64,000 bases of DNA from Methylobacterium dankookense (lineage in GTDB: Bacteria; Pseudomonadota; Alphaproteobacteria; Rhizobiales; Beijerinckiaceae). This document shows positions 9,040-17,317 of this stretch, in pieces (positions within the stretch are counted from its first letter, which is position 1; each line of letters starts with the position of its first letter). The translations under genes were made by a program, and so were the position numbers. The notes under the pieces are model-generated. The model had not been told where the DNA came from. It saw only the letters and a program-made list of their open reading frames with translations, and did not search any database. Location: the NCBI RefSeq assembly GCF_902141855.1, contig NZ_CABFVH010000005.1, forward strand, positions 150,978 through 214,977. Direction: 5' to 3'.

Positions 9040-10347
9040 TCAACCGGCCTCCTCCGGCTCCGGCCCGCGGGTCACGTCGAGCCCGCTTCCGGCGCCTGCC
9101 GGAGGACCGACCTTCACGGGCGCGCCGATGCGGGCGGCCTCGTAGATCGCCTCCATCAGCACCTGATCCTGCAGCCCCTCCTCGCCGGGCGTGCGAGGCC
9201 GGAGGCCCTCCTGGATGCAGCGGGCGAAGTGGTCCATCTCCAGGGCGAACTGGTTCTTCGGCGTGAGCAGGCGCTCGTCGCGGGAGACCGCCTTGCCGCT
9301 GCGATGCGTCACCGACAGGCGCTGCCCGCGATAGGCGAAGGCGTTCTCGAGATCGATCTCGGCGCCCGCGCTGTGCACGGTGAGCCGCCGTGATTCGTGC
9401 ACGCCGTAGCTCGTCATGCACTGGGCGATCACGCCGGAGGGGAAGGTCAGGGTGAAGCTCACGCTCTCCTCGACCTCGGCGAACTTGCCGTCGTCGGGCG
9501 GCGAGAAGACCTGCGCGGTGACCTGGGCCGGCTCCTCGCCGAGGAGCGCGCGCACGCCGTTGAGGCAGTAGAGGCCGATATCGGGCAGCGCGCCGCCGCC
9601 CGCCAGCGCCCGGCGCAGGCGCCACTGCTCCGGCAGGCCGGTGGTCTGGCCGTTGAAGGCCTGGACGAGGCGGGGGCGGCCGAACTCGCCCGCGCGGGTG
9701 ATTCGCGCCACCTCCCGGTTGAAGGGCTCGTACTGGCAGCGATAGGCGATCATCAGCCGGACATGCGCCGCCTCGCAGGCCGCGATCATCTCGCGAGCCT
9801 CGGCCGAATGCGCCGCCATCGGCTTCTCGCAGAGCACGTGCTTGCCCGCCCCCGCGGCGGCCAGCACGTTGTCCCGGTGCACGGCGTTCGGGGTGACGAC
9901 GTAGACGGCCTGCACCGCCGGATCGGCCTTCAGCCTCTCCCAGTCGCCGTAGCCGTAGACCGCGCTCTCGGGGAGCCCGTATTGCCGGGCGACGAGCCGC
10001 GCCTTGTCGGGCGAGCCCGACATCACGGCCGCGAGGCGCGCGCGCTTCGTCTCGGCAAAGGCCGGCAGGATCTCCTCCAGGCTGAGCCGCCCGAGGCCGA
10101 CCACGCAGTAGCCGACGCGCGTCCCCGGCGGCTGCGGCGCCGGGATCGGCGCGGGCGGCCGGTCGCCCGCGCCGCGCCAGTTCGGGAACATCACCCGCTC
10201 GCCCTGCACCGCGCCGGTATCGGCCGGGACCTTGGGGCCGGGCGGGGAAGCCGCGCCAGCCCCGCTGCCGCCGAGCCCGATCGCGCCCGAGAAGGCGGCG
10301 CCGGCCGCCAGGAGGTTGCGCCGGGAGAGCCCGAAATCGTCTGCCAT
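9040..10347 (-). CDS. Tat-exported Gfo/Idh/MocA family oxidoreductase
   Basis: 435 residues. The N-terminus has a twin-arginine signal (LSRRNLLAAGAAFSG). A Rossmann domain follows (YCVVGLGRLSLEEILPAF), then the family motif GKHVLCEKPMAA with its EKP lysine, and a C-terminal alpha/beta domain (MIAYRCQYEPFNREV, LPDIGLYCLNGVRALLGE). It resembles periplasmic glucose-fructose oxidoreductase-like proteins, which keep NADP tightly bound and are exported folded. The substrate is unknown. It lies 90 bp downstream of the PAP2 gene on the same strand. Confidence 0.86.
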   Translation of the reverse strand: MADDFGLSRRNLLAAGAAFSGAIGLGGSGAGAASPPGPKVPADTGAVQGERVMFPNWRGAGDRPPAPIPAPQPPGTRVGYCVVGLGRLSLEEILPAFAETKRARLAAVMSGSPDKARLVARQYGLPESAVYGYGDWERLKADPAVQAVYVVTPNAVHRDNVLAAAGAGKHVLCEKPMAAHSAEAREMIAACEAAHVRLMIAYRCQYEPFNREVARITRAGEFGRPRLVQAFNGQTTGLPEQWRLRRALAGGGALPDIGLYCLNGVRALLGEEPAQVTAQVFSPPDDGKFAEVEESVSFTLTFPSGVIAQCMTSYGVHESRRLTVHSAGAEIDLENAFAYRGQRLSVTHRSGKAVSRDERLLTPKNQFALEMDHFARCIQEGLRPRTPGEEGLQDQVLMEAIYEAARIGAPVKVGPPAGAGSGLDVTRGPEPEEAG

Positions 10348-10438
10348 GAAGGATGCCGCCGCCGTTGCGAGGGTTGGTCTCGCCCGGCCAATGAGGCGCG
10401 CGGCGGCGCGGTTCCTGCGGCGCGGCGACCCGTCCGGC

Positions 10439-11215
10439 TCAGGCCGGCGGCGGCGGGTCCGGGGCCTCGACCTCGCCGCGGCGCTGGAGCTGGAGGGCGA
10501 CGAACCAGCACAGGGCCGCCCAGGCGGCGCCGACGCACCAGCCGGCCAGCACGTCGCTCGGCCAGTGCACGCCGAGATAGATCCGGCTGATGCCGACCAG
10601 GAGCGTCATGCTCACGCCGAGGAACAGCACCAGCGCCTTGACCCGCCTGTGGCGGTCGACGCGGGCGAGCAGCGTCGCGAGCGTCAGATAGGCGATGGCC
10701 GACATCATGGCGTGGCCGGAGGGGAAGCTCGCCGTGAACACCTCCATGCCGTGGGGCACGAGGTCCGGCCGCGGCCGGTGGTAGAACAGCTTCAGGATGG
10801 TCGAGACGATCTCGCCGCCGCCCACCGCCGCGATCACGAAGGCGCCGATCCGGACCTTGCCCGACAGCGCCAGATAGGCCGCGACCGCGCCCGTGAGGAA
10901 CACGATGGTGAAGACGCTGCCGAGCCCGGTGATGTCGCGCATCGTCTCCTCGAGCCAGCGCGGCCCGATCGGATCGGACAGGTCGGCGGGGTTGCGCAGC
11001 GCCAGCAGGATCCTGCGGTCGAGGGCCTCGGTCGAGCCCTCGCCGACCTCGTGGGCGAGGGCGAAGAAGCCGTAGCCGAGGCCGCTGACGGTGAGCAGCG
11101 CCACGAGCGGCCCGACCTCGTTGAGGCGCAGCCGCAGCCACACCGCCATGGCCCGTCCCGTCAGCGGGTTGCCGCGCAGGCGCTCGTAGGTGCTCACCGT
11201 GCGGACCTCACGCAT
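10439..11215 (-). CDS. PAP2-type membrane phosphatase
   Basis: 258 residues with about six membrane helices. All three PAP2 signatures are intact: K142-x6-R149P150, PSGH at 165-168, and SR210-211 with H217 and D221 in ISRIYLGVHWPSD. Such enzymes remove phosphate from lipid phosphates such as undecaprenyl pyrophosphate or phosphatidate, or from lipid A, with the active site facing the periplasm. The specific lipid cannot be told. The start overlaps the end of the 2'-5' RNA ligase-like gene by 8 bp, so the two are probably coupled. Confidence 0.9.
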   Translation of the reverse strand: MREVRTVSTYERLRGNPLTGRAMAVWLRLRLNEVGPLVALLTVSGLGYGFFALAHEVGEGSTEALDRRILLALRNPADLSDPIGPRWLEETMRDITGLGSVFTIVFLTGAVAAYLALSGKVRIGAFVIAAVGGGEIVSTILKLFYHRPRPDLVPHGMEVFTASFPSGHAMMSAIAYLTLATLLARVDRHRRVKALVLFLGVSMTLLVGISRIYLGVHWPSDVLAGWCVGAAWAALCWFVALQLQRRGEVEAPDPPPPA

Positions 11216-11723
11216 TCTCTCCGAAGTTCAGGCGGGCGATCGCCTCCCAGGGGCCGCCGAGATAGCGCCAGAGCAGGGTGGCCGGCGCGACGAAACGATG
11301 GGGCTCGAAGCCCGTCTCGAGCGCCGCGTGCAGCGCGCGGGCCGTCTCCGGCGCCACCTTGTTCTGCACGGTGACGTGCGGGCGCCAGCCCTGCCGGTCC
11401 TGCGCCGTGAGGTCCGCCGCGAAGGCCTGGGCCAGCCGGGCGCGGAACGCTGCGAGCCGCGCCGATTCGAGGACGTAGGCGACGCCGCGGCCGGTGAAGC
11501 GCAGGCCGGTCACCGACACCTCGGGCGGGGGCTCCGCGCGGGCGAGGCTCGCCACAGTCTCGATCACCGCGGCCTCCCGGTGGCCGGGCAGGTGGTGGAA
11601 CAGGGTGGCATGGGCGGGGATGAGGTTCAGAGCGTCCGGAAAGTGGCGTCGCCGCAGGCCGTCGAAGCGGGCGAAGGTGGCCTCGTCGAAGGCGAGGGTC
11701 AGGATGAGGGGCGCGTCGGGCAT
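11208..11723 (-). CDS. 2'-5' RNA ligase-like / cyclic phosphodiesterase family protein
   Basis: 171 residues containing the two HxT motifs of the 2H phosphoesterase superfamily, HAT at 38-40 and HVT at 116-118, at the usual spacing. Members hydrolyse 2',3'-cyclic phosphates or ligate RNA ends. The physiological substrate is uncertain. It is the first gene of a unit with the PAP2 gene (8-bp overlap), divergent from the AlgX-like gene. Confidence 0.83.
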   Translation of the reverse strand: MPDAPLILTLAFDEATFARFDGLRRRHFPDALNLIPAHATLFHHLPGHREAAVIETVASLARAEPPPEVSVTGLRFTGRGVAYVLESARLAAFRARLAQAFAADLTAQDRQGWRPHVTVQNKVAPETARALHAALETGFEPHRFVAPATLLWRYLGGPWEAIARLNFGENA

Positions 11724-11803
11724 CGTCTGCGCGAGATGGCGCGGCGGCGGCCGGGATCCAGTGCGCCCTATCGCGGAGCCGGCACCGCCGCTAAAGCACG
11801 GCC

Positions 11804-12754
11804 ATGCTCGGCAGGAAATGGGACACGGTCCACGAGGGACGGGACGGCTGGCTGTTCCTCACGGGCGGCAGCAACCGCGTCATGGACCGCTACGCGCGGG
11901 GCCTCGTGGGCGGCCTGCGCCACTGGTGGCACCTGCGCGGCTGGGCCCGGCTGATGGAGGCGCGCGCCGCCCGCGCCGGCCGGCTCGGCATCCGCTGCCT
12001 GCACGTGATCGTGCCGGAGAAGCTCTCGGTCTACGAGAACCACACCCGCGACCTGCCCTACGACCCGGCGCAGGCCTCGACCCGGCGCCTCGCCCGGCGC
12101 CTCGCCGGCAAGCCCTACTATCTCGACCTGCTCAGCCCCTTCCGCGCCGCCCGCGACGGGCCGGTGCCGCTCTACCTGCGCACCGACACGCACTGGACGA
12201 TCGAGGGCTGCTTGCTCGCCTATCGCGAGATCATGCGGGCGCTCGCCGCCGTGCCCCCGGCCGACATCGCCGAGCGGCCGGACTATGCCGAGGAGCGCGT
12301 GCTCGACCTCGGCGAGAAGCTGCCGCACCAGCCGACCGAGCGGCTGCGCCGCCCGCAGATCCAGCGCGACGCGGTGCGCGTCGAGACCGGAACCCTGCTC
12401 GCGGCCTACGAGGCGGCGGGGCGGGCGAAGGACCTGCATGTCGGCGCGCATGTGGTCTACCGCAACGAAGCCGCGCCGGACCCGCGCCGGCTCGTCCTGT
12501 TCGGCGATTCCTGCGCGCATTTCGCGCCGATCCTGCTCACCGGCTACCTCGCCGAGAGCTTCGCGGAGGTGCACTTCGTCTGGTCGTCGAGCCTCGACTG
12601 GGGCTATGTCGAGCGGGTGCGCCCCGACATCCTGCTCTTCGAGCTGGCCGAGCGCTTCCTGGCGCGCCTGCCGGCCGACGATTTCGACGTGCGCGCCGGC
12701 CACCGGGCCGGCGGGCGGCCGGTCCCGACGGAGGCCGCGCCCGCCGTCAGTTGA
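11804..12754 (+). CDS. AlgX/AlgJ-related SGNH-fold protein (putative O-acetyltransferase/esterase)
   Basis: 316 residues matching the AlgX/AlgJ pattern: an N-terminal EGRDGWLFL strand, VPEKLSVYENH, the DxH motif in LRTDTHWTIEG (D128, H130), and a GDS serine block LVLFGDSCAHF (S236). In AlgJ/AlgX these form the SGNH triad that acetylates or binds an exopolysaccharide. No signal peptide or membrane anchor is evident, whereas AlgJ and AlgX act in the periplasm. No alginate, cellulose or capsule genes adjoin it. The last 8 bp overlap the convergent small membrane-protein gene. Confidence 0.78.
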   Translation: MLGRKWDTVHEGRDGWLFLTGGSNRVMDRYARGLVGGLRHWWHLRGWARLMEARAARAGRLGIRCLHVIVPEKLSVYENHTRDLPYDPAQASTRRLARRLAGKPYYLDLLSPFRAARDGPVPLYLRTDTHWTIEGCLLAYREIMRALAAVPPADIAERPDYAEERVLDLGEKLPHQPTERLRRPQIQRDAVRVETGTLLAAYEAAGRAKDLHVGAHVVYRNEAAPDPRRLVLFGDSCAHFAPILLTGYLAESFAEVHFVWSSSLDWGYVERVRPDILLFELAERFLARLPADDFDVRAGHRAGGRPVPTEAAPAVS

Positions 12755-12974
12755 CGAGGTGGATCAACTCGGCATCCGCCGAGAGGCTGCTGGCCTGCGC
12801 CTTCAGGAAGGGCTCAGGCGCCCCGGCGATGCCGAGGACCAGCACCACCATCATCAGCAGGCAGGCGAGCACCGCCGTCACCACTTCGGCGTGGCGGCGC
12901 AGCAGATGGATCACCAGGCAGCCCGTGGTGAACAGGGCTGCCTCGGCGACGGGAAGGGTCAGCGCGAAGGACAT
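12747..12974 (-). CDS. Small two-helix membrane protein, unknown function
   Basis: 75 residues from the ATG at 12974, which has TGGAG upstream; a start at 13043 would add 23 residues. Two hydrophobic helices (LPVAEAALFTTGCLVIHLL and VVTAVLACLLMMVVLVLGIAG) flank a short RRHAE loop. It is convergent with the AlgX-like gene, and their 3' ends overlap by 8 bp. I do not recognise the family. Confidence 0.55.
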   Translation of the reverse strand: MSFALTLPVAEAALFTTGCLVIHLLRRHAEVVTAVLACLLMMVVLVLGIAGAPEPFLKAQASSLSADAELIHLVN

Positions 12975-13124
12975 GTCCGGCTCCAGGCCGCCCGCCGGGC
13001 GGCTTTGTGCGATGCACAAGAACAGTGCCACGCACGCGTGCATCGCACAATTCAGAAACGGCCTCCGGATCCGGCGGTTTCCGCAAAGCTGAGGGGCTTC
13101 CCGCGCATGGGCCGGCCCCCATCT

Positions 13125-13234
13125 GATACCGCGTCCGGTTGATCGGACCGGACGCGGTCTCGGCCAAGCCCGCGCGGCGCTTGAGCGAAGGCGACATCTG
13201 CCATCCCGAAGGGATCACCCGGATGTCGTATGAG
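13125..13234 (+). repeat. Family B interspersed repeat, copy 1
   Basis: A roughly 110-bp element. The left part is a palindrome around CCGGTTGATCGGACCGG, flanked by GCGTC/GACGCGG. It is followed by the conserved GCCCGCGCGGCGCTTGAGCG, GGCGACATCTGCCATCCCGA and CACCCGGATGTCGTATGAGA. Copies lie at 18850 (inverted), 38816 and 63466. This one ends about 20 bp before the GST gene start, inside its leader. Confidence 0.88.
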
Positions 13235-13256
13235 AGCCCGGAGACAGGAGACGACG

Positions 13257-14234
13257 ATGGGCTTGCTGGTCGACGGCGTGTGGCAGGACCAATGGTACGA
13301 CACCGCGTCGGCCGGCGGCCGCTTCGAGCGCAAGGCCTCGGCCTTCCGCAACTGGGTGACCGCCGACGGCAGCCCCGGCCCCTCCGGCGCGGGCGGCTTC
13401 CGGGGCGAGGCGGGCCGCTACCACCTCTACGTCTCCCTCGCCTGCCCCTGGGCCCACCGGACCCTGGCCGTGCGGGCGCTGAAGGGCCTGGAGGAGGCGA
13501 TCTCCGTCTCGGTGGTCGACCCGCATATGGGCGCGGAGGGCTGGGTCTTCGGCGACACGCCGGGGGCGACGCCCGACGCGCTCCACGGCGCCGCGCGCCT
13601 CTACGAGGTCTATCGCGCGGCCGACCCGCACTACACGGGCCGCGTCACCGTGCCGGTGCTGTGGGACAAGGCGGGCGGCACCATCGTCTCGAACGAATCG
13701 GCCGAGATCATCCGCATGCTGAACGACGCCTTCGGCGGCTCCGGTCCCGACCTCTACCCCGAGGCCCTGCGCGGCGAGATCGACGCGATCAACGCCCGCG
13801 TCTACGAGCGGGTGAACAACGGCGTCTACCGGGCGGGCTTCGCCACCACGCAGGAGGCCTATGCCGAGGCCTACGAGGCGCTGTTCGCCGAGCTCGACGC
13901 CCTGGAGGAGCGCCTCGGCCGCGGGCGCTACCTCTGCGGGAGCCGGCTCACCGAGGCCGACATCCGCCTGTTCACGACGCTGGTGCGCTTCGATGCGGTC
14001 TATGTCGGCCACTTCAAGTGCAACCGGCAGCGGATCGCCGACTACCCGAACCTGTCGAACTACCTGCGCGACCTCTACGCGCTGCCCGGCATCGCCGCGA
14101 CCGTGAACCTCGACCACATCAAGCGGCACTATTACTGGAGCCACACCACCATCAACCCGACCCGGATCGTGCCGCTCGGGCCGGCCCTCGACTTCTCGGC
14201 GCCGAACGACCGGGCCCTGCGCTTCGGCGCGTGA
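13257..14234 (+). CDS. Glutathionyl-hydroquinone reductase (omega/xi-class glutathione S-transferase)
   Basis: 325 residues, typical of the YqjG/ECM4 xi class. The thioredoxin-fold domain has the catalytic cysteine in LACPWAHR (C63). The C-terminal helical domain contains RYLCGSRLTEADIRLFTTLVRFD and YVGHFKCNRQRIADYPNL. Enzymes of this class reduce glutathionyl-(hydro)quinones with GSH in the cytosol. The ATG at 13257 was preferred over 13230 because AGGAG lies at the right distance and the protein then begins at the conserved MGLLVDGVW. Repeat B occupies its upstream region. Confidence 0.92.
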   Translation: MGLLVDGVWQDQWYDTASAGGRFERKASAFRNWVTADGSPGPSGAGGFRGEAGRYHLYVSLACPWAHRTLAVRALKGLEEAISVSVVDPHMGAEGWVFGDTPGATPDALHGAARLYEVYRAADPHYTGRVTVPVLWDKAGGTIVSNESAEIIRMLNDAFGGSGPDLYPEALRGEIDAINARVYERVNNGVYRAGFATTQEAYAEAYEALFAELDALEERLGRGRYLCGSRLTEADIRLFTTLVRFDAVYVGHFKCNRQRIADYPNLSNYLRDLYALPGIAATVNLDHIKRHYYWSHTTINPTRIVPLGPALDFSAPNDRALRFGA

Positions 14235-14317
14235 CCCCCCCGGGTGCCCGTCGAGGCCGGCCCATGCCCTCGCCCATGCCCTCGACGGCCGCCCGATTCC
14301 GACTAGATCTGCCGTCC

Positions 14318-14779
14318 ATGACGATCCTGCGCCTCGCCCCCCTCGCCCTCGTGCTCTTCGCCGGCCCGGCCATGGCCCAGACCGCGGTGAAGCTCGAGGG
14401 CACCTGCGAAAAGCTGGTGATCGCGGGCCAGGACCTCAGCGGCGCCTGCCAGGGCACGCTGATGAACACGGTCTCGCGCAGCCGGACGAGCTTCGACTTC
14501 ACGGCCGCCGACGGCCGGACGCTGAGCTTCGCCGGCAACGGCGCCCAGCAGGAGCGCACCGAGGAGACCGATCCGCTCCAGCCGATCAACCTCGTCATCG
14601 CGGGTCAGGGCGGGGGTGCCGCCCCGACCCTGGCGATCGGCGCCTGCAGCTTCTCGACGCCGGCGCCGGGCAAGACCGCGATCACCTGCGAGGCCAGCGC
14701 GCCGGGCGGGGCCGCCTATTCCGGCACCTTCGTGACGGCGACCAAGGCCGCCCAGGCGCCGGCACCGGCCGCGCGCTGA
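14318..14779 (+). CDS. Small exported protein of unknown function
   Basis: 153 residues. A clear signal peptide (MTILRLAPLALVLFAGPAMAQ) precedes a beta-rich secreted domain with four cysteines, in CEKLVI, GACQG, GACSF and ITCEAS, probably two disulfides. No known domain was recognised. The predicted location is periplasm or outside the cell. It is a monocistronic-looking gene between the GST and the thioredoxin operon. Confidence 0.72.
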   Translation: MTILRLAPLALVLFAGPAMAQTAVKLEGTCEKLVIAGQDLSGACQGTLMNTVSRSRTSFDFTAADGRTLSFAGNGAQQERTEETDPLQPINLVIAGQGGGAAPTLAIGACSFSTPAPGKTAITCEASAPGGAAYSGTFVTATKAAQAPAPAAR

Positions 14780-14924
14780 ACGCGGCGGACTGGTCAGGCC
14801 GCCTTCCGAATCCCATCTACCCGGGCGCTCGCGACGTTTTGTGCGCGGGCGCGATCGGGGTTAGGGCTCGGCTCGCGGAGCCGGCCGCCCCGACCGGCAC
14901 GTCCAGATCCCGAGGCACGACCCG

Positions 14925-15839
14925 ATGCTGAACGATTCCCTCGCCGGCGACACGCCGAAGCCCGGCGCGGCCGACCTCGTCAAGGACACCACCACCGCGG
15001 GCTTCCGACAGGACGTCATCGCCGAATCGATGAACCGCCCGGTCCTGGTGGATTTCTGGGCGCCCTGGTGCGGGCCCTGCAAGCAGCTCACGCCGGTCCT
15101 GGAGAAGGTGGTCACGGCCGCCGCCGGCAAGGTCGTGCTCGTCAAGATGAACATCGACGAGCATCCCTCCATCGCCGGCCAGCTCGGCATCCAGTCGATC
15201 CCCGCGGTGATCGCCTTCCAGCGCGGCCAGCCGGTGGACGGCTTCATGGGCGCGCTCCCCGAGGGCGAGGTGAAGAAGTTCATCGACCGGATCGCCGGCC
15301 CCGGCGGCCCGAGCCCGGTCGAGGCGGCGCTGGAGGAGGCGGTCCGCCTCGCCAGCGAGGGCGACCTCGCGGGCGCCTCGGAGCTCTACGCCGCCGTGCT
15401 GGAGCAGGAGCCGGACAACCTGACGGCGCTGGCCGGGCTCGCCAAGATCCAGCTCGACGCGGGCGAGTTGGAGAGCGCGAAGCAGGTGCTCGCCATGGTG
15501 CCGGAGGCGAAGGCCAACGACCCGGCGCTGGCCAGCGTGCGGGCGGCCCTCGAACTCGCCGAGCAGGCGGCCTCGCTCGGCGACCTCGCCGGGCTGCAGG
15601 CGCAGGTGGAGGCGAACCCGGACGACCACCAGGCCCGCTTCGACCTTGCGCTGGGCCTCGCCGCGCGCGGCGACCGGTCCTCGGCGGTCGACCATCTCAT
15701 CGAGGTCCGGCGGCGCGACCGCGACTGGAACGAGGATGGCGCCCGCAAGCAACTGCTCCAGTTCTTCGAGGCCTGGGGCGTGATGGATCCGGACACGATC
15801 CGCGGGCGGCGCAAGCTGTCGACCCTGCTGTTCTCGTAG
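14925..15839 (+). CDS. Thioredoxin-TPR co-chaperone (CnoX/YbbN family)
   Basis: 304 residues. An N-terminal thioredoxin domain has an intact WCGPC redox site (48-52) and the cis-proline loop IQSIPAVIAF. It is followed by about 170 residues of TPR-like helices (LEEAVRLASEGDLAGASELY and further pairs). This architecture is that of CnoX/YbbN, a chaperone-like thioredoxin that protects proteins during oxidative stress. The E. coli CnoX site is SxxC-like with weak redox activity, while this one keeps both cysteines. It leads an operon with Lon-N and Trm112 genes (28 and 24 bp gaps). Confidence 0.9.
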   Translation: MLNDSLAGDTPKPGAADLVKDTTTAGFRQDVIAESMNRPVLVDFWAPWCGPCKQLTPVLEKVVTAAAGKVVLVKMNIDEHPSIAGQLGIQSIPAVIAFQRGQPVDGFMGALPEGEVKKFIDRIAGPGGPSPVEAALEEAVRLASEGDLAGASELYAAVLEQEPDNLTALAGLAKIQLDAGELESAKQVLAMVPEAKANDPALASVRAALELAEQAASLGDLAGLQAQVEANPDDHQARFDLALGLAARGDRSSAVDHLIEVRRRDRDWNEDGARKQLLQFFEAWGVMDPDTIRGRRKLSTLLFS

Positions 15840-15867
15840 CGTCGGCATCGCCGGAGGGGAGGCGCGA

Positions 15868-16539
15868 TTGAGCACCCATGCGGGCTACAGGAGCACGGCC
15901 GACTGCCCGGCCGTGATTCCGGTCTTCCCTCTCCCCGGCGCCCTGCTGCTGCCGCGGGGCCAGATGCCGCTCAACATCTTCGAGCCCCGCTATCTCGCGA
16001 TGGTGGACGACTGCCTGCGCACCGACCGGGTCATCGGCATGATCCAGCCGGACCCGGAGGGCGGCGGCGGATCGCCCATGAACCCGAAGCTCTACCGGGT
16101 CGGCTGCCTCGGGCGGCTGACCCAGTTCGCCGAGACGGGCGACGGCCGCTACCTGATCTCGCTCACCGGGATCGGGCGCTTCCGCGTCGAGAGCGAGCTC
16201 GCCACGGCGAGCGCCTATCGCCGCTGCCAGGTCTCCTACGACGACTTCGCGGTGGACTTCGAGGCGCGGGCGGGCGAGGAGCAGGTGGACCGCGAGGGCG
16301 TGCTGAAGGCGCTGCGCGACTTCGTGGACTCCAACGACCTCAAGGTCGACTGGGCGGGCATCGAGGAGGCGCCGAACGAGGCCCTCGTCAACGCCCTCTG
16401 CATGATGAGCCCCTTCGGCGTGCGCGAGAAGCAGGCCATGCTGGAGGCGGCGGACCTGAAGACGCGGGCCGAGATCCTGATCGCGGTCACGCAGATGGAA
16501 CTGGTGCGCGGCTCCGGCCCCGAGCCGACGCTGCAGTGA
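15868..16539 (+). CDS. Lon-protease N-terminal (LON substrate-binding) domain protein
   Basis: 223 residues consisting only of a LON/PUA-like domain: IPVFPLPGALLLPRGQMPLN, IFEPRYLAMVDDCL, then GCLGRLTQF and GRYLISLTGIGRFRV. The ATPase and peptidase parts of Lon are absent, as is usual for this stand-alone family. The role is unproven, possibly substrate recognition. The start is TTG at 15868 with GGAGGGGAGG upstream. It is the middle gene of the thioredoxin-LON-Trm112 operon. Confidence 0.88.
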   Translation: MSTHAGYRSTADCPAVIPVFPLPGALLLPRGQMPLNIFEPRYLAMVDDCLRTDRVIGMIQPDPEGGGGSPMNPKLYRVGCLGRLTQFAETGDGRYLISLTGIGRFRVESELATASAYRRCQVSYDDFAVDFEARAGEEQVDREGVLKALRDFVDSNDLKVDWAGIEEAPNEALVNALCMMSPFGVREKQAMLEAADLKTRAEILIAVTQMELVRGSGPEPTLQ

Positions 16540-16563
16540 CGAGAGACCGTAGAGACTGAACCG

Positions 16564-16770
16564 ATGGCCAACGACCTCACCGCCCCCGTCGAGGCGACCC
16601 GCGTCGACCCGAAGCTCCTCGAGATCCTGGTCTGCCCCCTGACCAAGGGCACGCTCGAATACGATTCCGCCCGGCAGGAGCTGATCAGCCGCTCGGCCAA
16701 GCTCGCCTACCCGATCCGCGACGGCATCCCGATCATGCTGCCGGAAGAGGCGCGCCCGCTGATCGACTAG
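16564..16770 (+). CDS. Trm112-like small protein
   Basis: 68 residues. The Trm112/YcaR core is visible: [17 protein letters not shown], then [19 protein letters not shown]. Eukaryotic Trm112 activates methyltransferases. Bacterial homologues are small proteins of unclear role, often with part of the zinc-binding cysteine set missing, and only one cysteine remains here. It is the last gene of the thioredoxin-LON operon. Confidence 0.88.
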   Translation: MANDLTAPVEATRVDPKLLEILVCPLTKGTLEYDSARQELISRSAKLAYPIRDGIPIMLPEEARPLID

Positions 16771-16819
16771 CGGACGCCGGTCCGGCTTAGCCAAAGGGGA
16801 GGGCGATTCCGCGCCCGGC

Positions 16820-17209
16820 TCAGGCCGGCTCGGCATATTGCGCCCGGCCGTGGCCGAAGGACCAGTTCTCGGCCTTCACCTCGACGAGGTTGATGAAGAC
16901 GTCCTCCGGCCGCAAACCCGGATCGCGGGCGAGATTCGCGACGATGGCGCGGTAGAGGGCCTGCTTCGTCGCGGCATCCCGGCTGCCGGTGCAGGTGATC
17001 TGGATGATCGCGAGGTCGTCGCTGCGGGCGATGCCGAGATAGCCCGCGCCGTAGGCGAAGTCGGCGGGCTCGTGCTCGTGCACCATCATGAAGCGGTCGT
17101 CCTCGGGCACGGCGAAGGTCTCGCGCATGGCGGCGTAGACGCCCTCCATGAGCGCCGTCCGGTGGGCCGGCGGCTTGCCCTTCAGGATGGAGATGCGGGT
17201 CAGCGGCAT
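16820..17209 (-). CDS. Tautomerase (4-oxalocrotonate tautomerase/MIF superfamily) protein
   Basis: 129 residues. Pro follows the initiator Met (MPLTRISILKGK) and would serve as the catalytic N-terminal base after Met removal. The fold pattern continues with HRTALMEGVYAAMRETFAV and EDVFINLVEVKAENWSFG. The physiological substrate is unknown. It is divergently transcribed from a LysR-type regulator 108 bp away, which is the usual arrangement of a regulator and its target. Confidence 0.85.
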   Translation of the reverse strand: MPLTRISILKGKPPAHRTALMEGVYAAMRETFAVPEDDRFMMVHEHEPADFAYGAGYLGIARSDDLAIIQITCTGSRDAATKQALYRAIVANLARDPGLRPEDVFINLVEVKAENWSFGHGRAQYAEPA

Positions 17210-17317
17210 GGGATGATCCTTGAACCTCGGGGCTCCGCGTCGGGAGCGGAGGGATCTTGCGGAATCCTGACCATCAGAGAAAGATATGGCCTGCTATTTC
17301 AGCAATGAGCGTTCGTT

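Noticed and set aside
13139..13234. Short ORF across family B repeats (begins MIGPDAVSAKPARRLSEG)
   Set aside because: The same peptide arises at copies 1 and 3 from the repeat DNA itself, so similarity reflects the repeat and not a conserved protein.
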